From positions 1 through 6,923 of the forward strand of contig JAKAJA010000098.1 of assembly GCA_021814085.1 (NCBI GenBank): a stretch of 6,923 nucleotides of DNA, in the 5' to 3' direction. Position 1 is the first letter of the stretch. Every line of letters starts with the position of its first letter. A model generated the notes under the pieces. The model was not told where the DNA came from, ran no database searches, and saw only the letters and a list, made by a program, of their open reading frames with translations. The DNA comes from Acidobacteriota bacterium (GTDB lineage Bacteria > Acidobacteriota > UBA4820 > DSQY01). Made by a program: the position numbers and the translations under genes. Of the stretch, positions 1-5,186 are shown piece by piece.

Positions 1-126
1 GCCAGAACGGAAGGCGCCCCGGGCGCCGCCCCCGGCGCCGGCCAGGACCCGCCCGGCGGATCGGCGCAGGGCGATGCGAAGAAAGAGGGCGAAGTCATCG
101 ACGCCGAGTTCGAAGACGTGAAATGA
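1..126 (+). CDS. dnaK: DnaK (Hsp70) chaperone, C-terminal end only
   Basis: Only the last 41 codons are present; the gene enters from the left edge and stops at TGA 124-126. The tail is a flexible stretch rich in Gly, Ala and Pro (about residues 5-25 of the fragment), followed by a charged KKEGE segment and the terminal residues VIDAEFEDVK. This ending is close to the conserved acidic C-terminal motif of bacterial DnaK (EEVK type), which contacts co-chaperones and substrates. DnaK is the ATP-driven Hsp70 that cycles with DnaJ and GrpE in the cytoplasm. The hsp20 and dnaJ genes downstream on the same strand support the call. No ATPase domain is visible here, so identity rests on the tail motif and the context. 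Confidence 0.9.
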   Translation, partial: ARTEGAPGAAPGAGQDPPGGSAQGDAKKEGEVIDAEFEDVK

Positions 127-175
127 TGCGCCGGACCCGGCGGCGGGACATGAATCCTCGCACGTGATATTTTGA

Positions 176-210
176 GGGGGTGCGGGCCGCGAGCCCCACC
201 CCCTTTGTGT
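176..210 (+). terminator. Hairpin terminator between dnaK and hsp20
   Basis: The left arm GGGGGTG (176-182), a bulged C at 183 and GGGC (184-187) pair with GCCC (193-196) and CACCCCC (197-203) around the 5-nt loop CGCGA. The hairpin has 11 pairs with one bulge and is followed by TTTGTGTT. The stem is very strong but the T tract is short and interrupted, so termination may be partial. It lies 50 nt after the dnaK stop and 20 nt before the hsp20 Shine-Dalgarno, where it could attenuate read-through into the rest of the operon. Confidence 0.75.
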
Positions 211-232
211 TGGGTTTCCTTCGGAGGTCGGC

Positions 233-661
233 ATGGGCGCCAAGGGCGAGTCGATGCGCGAACTGGTCCAACTCCAGAAGAGGATGAACCACCTGTTCGA
301 GGAGATGCTGCAGCCAGGGCGGCCGCACGAGGCCTTTCCCGAGTACCGGTGGGTCCCCGCCGCCGACGTCTACGAGGACCGCGGCCATTACTTCATCGAG
401 CTGGAGGTCCCCGGCGTGCGGATCGAAGACGTGGAGCTCACGTGCGAGGCAAACGCCCTGCGGGTGTCCGGGGAGCGGAAGGCCGCCATGGAGCTCACCC
501 GGGAGAGCGTCCACCGCATGGAGCGCTATCTCGGCCCTTTCGGCCGGGAGTTCACGTTCCCCGAGGCGCTCGATCCTTCCAAGGTGGAGGCCCGCATGGA
601 GGCCGGCGTCCTCTCCGTTAAGATCCCCAAGCTCCACCACCGGTCCATCAAAGTGAAGTGA
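233..661 (+). CDS. Hsp20/alpha-crystallin small heat-shock protein
   Basis: ATP-independent holdase of 142 residues that binds unfolding proteins and hands them to DnaK/DnaJ in the cytoplasm. A short N-terminal arm with helical character (about 1-35, MRELVQLQKRMNHLFEEML) precedes the alpha-crystallin domain, which begins at WVPAADVYE (40-48). The domain contains the strand YFIELEVPG (53-61) and the family signature EAGVLSVKIPK (123-133). The C-terminal SIKVK provides an I-x-V motif (139-141) of the kind that docks neighbouring subunits in the oligomer. Length is normal for bacterial Hsp20. The start has GGAGG at 223-227, five nt before the ATG. The gene sits between dnaK and dnaJ, 25 nt before the dnaJ start, so it is probably co-transcribed with dnaJ. 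Confidence 0.95.
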   Translation: MGAKGESMRELVQLQKRMNHLFEEMLQPGRPHEAFPEYRWVPAADVYEDRGHYFIELEVPGVRIEDVELTCEANALRVSGERKAAMELTRESVHRMERYLGPFGREFTFPEALDPSKVEARMEAGVLSVKIPKLHHRSIKVK

Positions 662-686
662 GCCCGTAACCAGGCGGAGGTGGGAT

Positions 687-1787
687 ATGGCCCGGGGCGA
701 CCTGTACGAGACCCTAGAACTCAAGAAAGGCGCATCGCTGGCCGAGGTGAAGAAGGCCTACAAGCGCCTCGCGCGGAAGTTGCACCCCGATCTCAACCCC
801 GGCGACAAGGCGTCCGAGGAGCGCTTCAAGGCCATCAACGAAGCCTACGCCATCCTAGGCAACGCGGAGAAGAAGAAGCAGTACGACGCCTACGGGACCA
901 CGGGGGCCGAGCCGCCTTCCTCATCGGGGGTCAACTTCACGGGCTTTGATTTCGACGCCGCCCAGGCACCGGGCGGGGGCTTCGAGGACCTCCTCGGGGC
1001 CTTCATGAACGCGGCCCAGAGCCCGGCGGAGAAACGCCCCCGGCAGGGGCAGGACCTCATCTACCCCATCACGATCTCCCTCGAGGAAGCCTTCGCGGGG
1101 AAGAGGGCCCGAATCGCCATCGCCCACACCGTGGCCTGCGAGCAATGCCGGGGCGAGGGGCACCTGGATGCCTCCCGCAAGACGCCCTGCCCGCAGTGCG
1201 GCGGCTCGGGGCGGGTGGGGATCTCCCACGGGGCCTTCTCGTTCGCAAGGCCATGCCCCGCGTGCGGGGGCTCGGGCCGGGATCCCGGCCGCCCGTGTCC
1301 CTCCTGCGGCGGGACCGGCTCCCGGGAAACCACGGACACGGTGGAGGTGAACATCCCAGCGGGGGTGGACACGGGCTCCCGCGTCCGGCTCAAGGGCAAG
1401 GGGCAGTCCGGAGTCCGGGGCGGCCCTCCGGGAGACCTCTACATCGAGACGCACCTCCTCCCGCACGGCGTCTTCAGGAGGGAGGGGCCCAACCTGAAGG
1501 TGAGGGTGCCCATCACCTTCCCCGAAGCGGTCCTCGGCGGACGGGTAGACGTCCCTACCCTCTCGGGCGGGGCGCGGCTGAAAATCCCTCCAGGGACTTC
1601 CAGCGGCCAGGTGTTCCGGCTGAAGGGTCGCGGGATGCCTTCCCTTCGCGGCGGACAGCCGGGGGATCTCCTGGTGGAGACGACCATAACGGCCCCCGCC
1701 GTGGTGGACGAGAAGGGCAAGGAACTTCTCAGGGAATTCGCGCGTTTGAATCCAGAGGACCCCCGCGGCTATAATGCGGGCGATTAA
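687..1787 (+). CDS. dnaJ: Class I chaperone DnaJ (Hsp40) with four-repeat zinc domain
   Basis: J-domain co-chaperone of 366 residues that stimulates DnaK ATPase and delivers substrates. The J domain (about 5-70) contains HPD at 33-35. A short linker (71-120) replaces a full Gly/Phe-rich region but keeps an FEDLLGAF motif (99-106). The zinc domain has all four CxxCxGxG repeats: CEQCRGEG (151), CPQCGGSG (168), CPACGGSG (190) and CPSCGGTG (204), enough for two zinc sites. The C-terminal substrate-binding domains run from about 215 to 340 and include GDLYIET and GDLLVET. The ATG is preceded by GCGGAGGTGG at 675-684. The last codons overlap a candidate promoter for hspR. All catalytic and zinc residues are intact. 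Confidence 0.97.
   Translation: MARGDLYETLELKKGASLAEVKKAYKRLARKLHPDLNPGDKASEERFKAINEAYAILGNAEKKKQYDAYGTTGAEPPSSSGVNFTGFDFDAAQAPGGGFEDLLGAFMNAAQSPAEKRPRQGQDLIYPITISLEEAFAGKRARIAIAHTVACEQCRGEGHLDASRKTPCPQCGGSGRVGISHGAFSFARPCPACGGSGRDPGRPCPSCGGTGSRETTDTVEVNIPAGVDTGSRVRLKGKGQSGVRGGPPGDLYIETHLLPHGVFRREGPNLKVRVPITFPEAVLGGRVDVPTLSGGARLKIPPGTSSGQVFRLKGRGMPSLRGGQPGDLLVETTITAPAVVDEKGKELLREFARLNPEDPRGYNAGD
1746..1775 (+). promoter_or_regulatory. Candidate internal sigma70 promoter for hspR and the sigma factor
   Basis: TTGAAT (1746-1751) and a perfect TATAAT (1770-1775) are separated by 18 bp. They lie inside the last codons of dnaJ, where TATAAT falls across Gly-Tyr-Asn. Transcription would begin near 1782, just upstream of the AAGGAAAG Shine-Dalgarno (1786-1793) and the hspR ATG at 1799, giving a very short leader. 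A perfect -10 box is unlikely by chance in DNA this GC-rich, but Tyr-Asn codons alone can create it. Function is inferred. Confidence 0.5.
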
Positions 1788-1798
1788 GGAAAGATGCC

Positions 1799-2227
1799 AT
1801 GCCTCGACGACCGCCGAAGGAAGAGGGCCGGCGATTCTACATGATCTCCGCCGTGTCGGAGCGGTTCACCGTCCACCCCCAGACCCTGCGTCTCTACGAG
1901 CGCGACGGGCTCCTCAAGCCATCGCGGACCGAGGGGAACACACGCCTGTACACGGACGACGACCTGGAGCGCCTCCGGATCATCCTCAACCTCACGCGGG
2001 AGCTGGGGGTGAACCTCGCCGGCGTCGAGATCGTCCTGAACATGCGCGACAAGATGAACCGAATGCAGGAGGAGATCAACTCGTTCACGGGGTTTTTCCT
2101 TCAACAGCTTCAGAAGATGGGCGTGACCCGCGAGGAGGTCCGGGAGCGGGCCCTAGCCACAATCCCCAGGGGCCACCTCAAGAACCTGCTCGACCGACTG
2201 GACGAGGGTGATGAGCCCACGAAATAG
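1799..2227 (+). CDS. hspR: HspR-type MerR-family heat-shock repressor
   Basis: DNA-binding repressor of 142 residues. The MerR winged helix-turn-helix covers about 13-82: FYMISAVSERFTVHPQTLRLYERDGLLKPSRT, then the wing GNTRLYTDDDLERL (46-59). ELGVNLAGVE (68-77) is a hallmark that separates HspR from metal- or drug-sensing MerR proteins. A helical, probably dimerising segment rich in Met and Gln follows (78-108), then a basic/acidic tail. No Cys ligand cluster for metal is present. HspR is known in other bacteria to repress dnaK operons at HAIR inverted repeats, with DnaK as co-repressor. Its place directly after dnaJ (11 nt gap) fits that role. AAGGAAAG at 1786-1793 supports the start. The end overlaps the next gene by 17 nt. 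Confidence 0.9.
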   Translation: MPRRPPKEEGRRFYMISAVSERFTVHPQTLRLYERDGLLKPSRTEGNTRLYTDDDLERLRIILNLTRELGVNLAGVEIVLNMRDKMNRMQEEINSFTGFFLQQLQKMGVTREEVRERALATIPRGHLKNLLDRLDEGDEPTK

Positions 2228-3068
2228 CCCCATCAGCGGCGAGGAGTCGGCCCTCCTCAAAAGGTACCTGAGGGAGATCTCCAAATTCCCTCTCCTTACG
2301 CCCGACGAGGAAAAGGTCCTCGGAGCCCGCATCCAGGCCGGCGACAAGGAGGCCGTCCAGACGCTGGTGGTATCCAACCTCCGTTTCGTGGTCTCCTTCT
2401 CTAAAAAGTACCGCGGGTGGGGGCTCTCCTTCCAGGACCTCATCAACGAGGGCAACATCGGCCTCATCGAAGCGGCCAAGCGCTTCAACCCCGAAAAGGG
2501 CGTGAAGTTCATCACCTATGCCGTATGGTGGATCCGGCAGGCCATCATCCATGCACTGAGCGAACAGGGCGGCCCGTTCCGGATCCCCCAGAAGCAAGCG
2601 AACCTCCTCTACAACATCCACAAGACCATCGCCACCATGACTCCCATGCTCGAGCGGGCGCCCACGGCGGGCGAGGTGGCGGATGAGCTCGAGGTGCCCA
2701 GGGCCAACGTGGAGATCCTCATGCAGGCCGAGACGGAGGACCTGCCCCTCGAATCGAGCCTGGACGACGATTCAGATTTCCAGCTCCTGGACAAGATCGA
2801 GCAGTTCACCATGCCCCCCGTGGACCAGAATCTCATGGAGGAGTCCTTCAAGAAGCTCCTCATGGGCATGCTGGGAGACCTGGACGAGAAGGAGCGGCAA
2901 GTACTCATCTACCGCTTCGGCCTGGAGGGGAAAGAGTCCCACACGCTGAAGGAGGTAGGGGACCGCCTTGGCCTGAGCCGCGAGCGTATCCGCCAGATCG
3001 AGACGCATGCCCTAAAGAAGATGAAGCAGAGCAAGAAGTCGAAGCAGCTCATGGGATACTTGAACTGA
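2211..3068 (+). CDS. Sigma-70 family RNA polymerase sigma factor (RpoD/RpoS-like, no region 1.1)
   Basis: Directs RNA polymerase to promoters. In the 285-residue product, region 1.2 is YLREISKFPLLTPDEE (19-34). Regions 2.1-2.2 include LVVSNLRFVV (52-61) and DLINEGNIGLIEAAKRF (76-92). Regions 2.3-2.4 are ITYAVWWIRQAIIHA (101-115), with the -10-contacting Gln 110. Region 3 starts at about 124. Region 4.2 is TLKEVGDRLGLSRERIRQIE (245-264), the -35 reader. A lysine-rich tail follows. The acidic region 1.1 of primary sigmas is missing. At 285 residues it is close in size to RpoH, though its motifs are RpoD-like, so a group 2 or RpoH-analogue role is possible. GTG 2208 and ATG 2211 are adjacent in-frame starts; ATG is preferred. 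Both lie inside the 3' end of hspR, implying translational coupling. An exact subgroup cannot be assigned by eye. Confidence 0.92.
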   Translation: MSPRNSPISGEESALLKRYLREISKFPLLTPDEEKVLGARIQAGDKEAVQTLVVSNLRFVVSFSKKYRGWGLSFQDLINEGNIGLIEAAKRFNPEKGVKFITYAVWWIRQAIIHALSEQGGPFRIPQKQANLLYNIHKTIATMTPMLERAPTAGEVADELEVPRANVEILMQAETEDLPLESSLDDDSDFQLLDKIEQFTMPPVDQNLMEESFKKLLMGMLGDLDEKERQVLIYRFGLEGKESHTLKEVGDRLGLSRERIRQIETHALKKMKQSKKSKQLMGYLN

Positions 3069-3137
3069 CGGCCCCGCCTGACGAACTCCCGCCAGAGCCG
3101 ATGCGGCGGCCCACATCCATCCACGGAGCTTCCAGCC

Positions 3138-4331
3138 ATGACCCCAAACCCAGGATATATGTTTAAGGCACTAATCCTCACCGCCGTGATCATCAGCACT
3201 TGCGCCCCCAAGGTCTTCGCCCAGCGCCCCCCCGCGGAAAAGGCCCAGACCCTGATCAGGCAGGGGGCCTCCCTTCTGGACGACAAGAAGGCCGAAGATG
3301 CGGAGCCCATCCTACGCCAAGCAGCGGCCATGGACCCCACCAACGTGCTGGCGTTCTATTACCTGGGCGTGTCGGAGATGACCCTGAAGAAGTACGCCGC
3401 GGCCGTGGAATCCATGCAGACGGCCCTAAAGCTCGACGCCGCCAATCCGGGCTTCCTCAAGAAGCAGCGGCGGGAGGCCCAGGATATGGAAGGTCTTGCC
3501 CTGGCCTATCTCAAGGAGTTTGACCGAGCCCGCGCCCACTACAAGGATGTGATCGCCAAGGATCCGGACTACCCTGGTTTTCCCTACAACCTGGCGTGCA
3601 TCTGCGCCAGCGCCGGAGACGGCGTGGGAGCCCTCGCGGCCCTCAAGACCGCCCTCACCCTCGATGCCAAGTCGGAGTCGGGGCCGACCCTCCCCGACCC
3701 CGCGGCGGACGAGGATCTGAAGGGGCTCTGGGGCCGGCCCGACTTTCAGGCGATCCTCATCATGAACCTCTCGCCGCAGCCCGACGACGGCCCCGGCGGC
3801 ACCGTCGCCCGCGAGGGGGCAAGGGCCCTCGCCTACGGGGACGCCGAGGGGGCCGTGGCCAAGCTCAAGGCGGGGCTCGAAATAGATCCTAAGATGACCC
3901 GTGGTTGGTTCTTCCTCGGCGGTGCCCTCGATGCGCTGAAGAGAACCGGTGAGGCCGCGCAGGCCTATAGGAAGGCCGTGGCACTGAACGTCGGGTCCCG
4001 GGCGGCCCTTTCCAAGCCCATGGTCCGATATGCCTGCATGCGATCCGGCCAGGACTACATCGCCTCAGGAGCCTTTGCAGATGCCGTGAAGGAACTGAAA
4101 TCCGCCGACGGTGCCGACGCCTACAACGCCTGGGTCCACTACGAGCTGGCCCGGGCCTATGCCGGGCTCGGTGAGGCGGATCAGGTCCGGTCCTCCCTCA
4201 CGCAGGCCATAGCCCTGAGGGACCAGATGCTCCCGGTGGAGCCGCCCCTTCCCGATCCCTCCAAGGACCCGGCCTTTTCGAAGTGGGCCAAGGACAAGGA
4301 ATGGCAGGCCTTCCTGGCCACGCTGAGGTAG
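3138..4331 (+). CDS. Exported TPR-repeat protein of unknown function
   Basis: 397 residues. A signal peptide is visible: short n-region, hydrophobic core ALILTAVIIST (11-21), and probable cleavage after KVFA at 28 before Gln. The Cys at 22 lacks a proper lipobox, so a lipoprotein is less likely. The mature part is tetratricopeptide helices. The first run (about 35-175) includes AEPILRQAAAMDPTNVLAFY; a second run (about 223-360) includes AVAKLKAGLEIDPKMTRGWF. Each run closes with a similar LPDP...QAxL cap (185-207 and 371-393), pointing to an internal duplication. TPRs bind partner proteins, here probably in the periplasm or at the envelope; no enzyme domain is seen. GGAG (3125-3128) lies nine nt before this ATG. 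A second in-frame ATG at 3159 would also keep the signal peptide. No terminator separates the gene from the sigma gene. Confidence 0.85.
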   Translation: MTPNPGYMFKALILTAVIISTCAPKVFAQRPPAEKAQTLIRQGASLLDDKKAEDAEPILRQAAAMDPTNVLAFYYLGVSEMTLKKYAAAVESMQTALKLDAANPGFLKKQRREAQDMEGLALAYLKEFDRARAHYKDVIAKDPDYPGFPYNLACICASAGDGVGALAALKTALTLDAKSESGPTLPDPAADEDLKGLWGRPDFQAILIMNLSPQPDDGPGGTVAREGARALAYGDAEGAVAKLKAGLEIDPKMTRGWFFLGGALDALKRTGEAAQAYRKAVALNVGSRAALSKPMVRYACMRSGQDYIASGAFADAVKELKSADGADAYNAWVHYELARAYAGLGEADQVRSSLTQAIALRDQMLPVEPPLPDPSKDPAFSKWAKDKEWQAFLATLR

Positions 4332-4332
4332 T

Positions 4333-4342
4333 TCCCCGGGGA
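4333..4342. repeat. Perfect 10-bp palindrome TCCCCGGGGA
   Basis: The palindrome sits directly after the stop of the TPR gene (TAG 4329-4331) and just upstream of the candidate -35 box at 4347. It has no loop and no following T tract, so it is not a convincing terminator. A small operator for the receiver gene is possible, but nothing else supports it. Confidence 0.25.
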
Positions 4343-4346
4343 CTCC

Positions 4347-4376
4347 TTGACGAAACCGGTCGTATGCCCCTAACAT
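4347..4376 (+). promoter_or_regulatory. Candidate sigma70 promoter for the receiver-domain gene
   Basis: TTGACG (4347-4352) matches five of six -35 positions. TAACAT (4371-4376) matches four of six -10 positions. The spacer is 18 bp. Predicted initiation near 4383 gives a leader of about 23 nt that includes the GAAAGGG Shine-Dalgarno (4391-4397). The element is in the gap between the TPR gene and the receiver gene, so it is free of coding constraint. Read-through from upstream remains possible because no terminator is seen. Confidence 0.5.
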
Positions 4377-4405
4377 CTCCATAGAAATCAGAAAGGGCAT
4401 TGCCC

Positions 4406-4780
4406 ATGAAGCGTACGGTCCTCGTGATCGACGACAACCCGGACCTCTTGGACATGGTGGACGCCATCCTGTCCGACACGGGGTTCCTCGTGGCGAAGAC
4501 GGTGTCCGGGGAAGAAGGCCTGACCGTGGCCCGCAACCTCCGCCCCAACCTCATCCTCCTGGACCTGAACATGCCCCGGATGGACGGATGGGAAGTCCTG
4601 CGGCTCCTCAAGGCCGATGCGGCCACGCGCGACATCCCCGTGGCCATCTTCTCCGTGCGGACCGACCTCAAGGATAAGATCTTCGGCCTCCAGCGGGGGG
4701 CCGTGGACTACATCCCCAAGCCCTTCCAGTACGAGCATCTCGCCGAGCGGGTCGAGCGCATCCTCGCGCACGCGAAGTAA
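4406..4780 (+). CDS. Single-domain response regulator (CheY-like receiver)
   Basis: A 124-residue receiver domain and nothing else. Acidic Mg-binding residues Asp 9 and Asp 10 (VIDDNPDLL) and the phosphoacceptor Asp 53 in LLDLNMPRMDG are present. Ser 83 holds the Thr/Ser switch position (IFSVRTD), and Lys 105 lies in the conserved KPF after the aromatic Tyr 102. All residues needed for phosphorylation are intact. With no output domain it must act by protein contact, as in phosphorelays or motility control. No histidine kinase is in the window, so the partner is unknown. ATG 4406 is chosen over the upstream in-frame TTG 4400 because GAAAGGG (4391-4397) lies eight nt before the ATG. Confidence 0.93.
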   Translation: MKRTVLVIDDNPDLLDMVDAILSDTGFLVAKTVSGEEGLTVARNLRPNLILLDLNMPRMDGWEVLRLLKADAATRDIPVAIFSVRTDLKDKIFGLQRGAVDYIPKPFQYEHLAERVERILAHAK

Positions 4781-4781
4781 T

Positions 4782-4873
4782 CGAGGCAACGAGCCAACGA
4801 GCCAGAGAGCCAGACCGAAGACGGCCCCCGCTTGTCTTTCGTTGGCGCGTTGACTCGTTGGTTCGTTGGCTCT
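4782..4873. repeat. Inverted pair of 8-bp degenerate tandem arrays (CGAGCCAA-type) forming a long hairpin
   Basis: The plus-strand array has five in-phase octamers from 4782 to 4821: CGAGGCAA, CGAGCCAA, CGAGCCAG, AGAGCCAG, ACCGAAGA. A 12-nt loop (4822-4833) follows. Then five octamers occur on the minus strand from 4873 down to 4834: AGAGCCAA, CGAACCAA, CGAGTCAA, CGCGCCAA, CGAAAGAC. The arms are about 40 nt each and largely complementary. The structure begins one nt after the receiver gene stop and ends 52 nt before the stop of the convergent gene. It may end transcripts from both sides or protect their 3' ends, although no T tract follows. A further exact copy of CGAGCCAA is on the minus strand at 4899-4906. 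Confidence 0.75.
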
Positions 4874-4925
4874 TTCGCCCGGAGGCTGGGCGGTAGGGTT
4901 GGCTCGGCCGCCGCTGGGGCAACCG

Positions 4926-5186
4926 TCAGGCGGTGATCTTACCCCGATCGATGGCGGCCTTGATGAGGGCCAGGAGCTTGGCGAGCTCCTCCTGGACGGC
5001 GGCCTCGACGTGTTTGGGGTTGCCGAGGCCCAGCACGGCCTCTCGGTAGGAGGCCCGCCTGTGGAAGACCACCCGCCCCGACACGTACACCCTGGCGTCC
5101 AGAGACTCGCAGTCGGAGATGTCTTCGATCTGGATGTGGAAATCCGTTCCGCCAGCAGGATGGTGGGTGTTGACGCCTGTAATCAT
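4926..5186 (-). CDS. Small conserved-looking protein of unknown function (86 residues)
   Basis: The product starts MITGVNTHHPAGG, then FHIQIEDIS (16-24), a beta-like ARVYVSGRVVFHRRASYREA (31-50), and a helical, Ala/Leu-rich C-terminal half (57-83) ending in GKITA. From memory, proteins with an opening like MI-x-x-VNT, an FH-x-Q-x-ED motif and a following G-x-(V/I) strand recur as unnamed hypotheticals in deltaproteobacterial and acidobacterial genomes; this was not checked. No signal peptide or membrane segment is present and no catalytic motif is recognised. The ATG overlaps the TGA of the metallophosphoesterase gene by four nt (ATGA, 5183-5186), which supports the start and implies translational coupling. 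An upstream in-frame extension exists but would read through the phosphoesterase gene in another frame. Confidence 0.8.
   Translation of the reverse strand: MITGVNTHHPAGGTDFHIQIEDISDCESLDARVYVSGRVVFHRRASYREAVLGLGNPKHVEAAVQEELAKLLALIKAAIDRGKITA

Noticed and set aside
145..171. Possible hsp20 promoter (GGGACA ... GATATT)
   Set aside because: The spacer is only about 15 bp, the -35 match is weak, and the dnaK terminator hairpin lies immediately downstream of it.
95..724. Long minus-strand open frame (209 codons) opposite hsp20
   Set aside because: It is a shadow of GC-rich coding sequence. It shows no recognisable family, and the opposite strand carries a complete Hsp20 domain with a ribosome binding site.
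719..725. ACTCAAG, matching one half of the HspR operator HAIR
   Set aside because: The required CTTGAGT half seven nt away is absent and the site is inside dnaJ coding sequence. Other CTTGAG or CTCAAG strings in the window are also unpaired and lie in coding DNA.
3069..3137. Terminator between the sigma gene and the TPR gene
   Set aside because: Only short GC-rich self-complementary bits (such as GCCGATGCGGC) are present, with no stable stem and no T tract.
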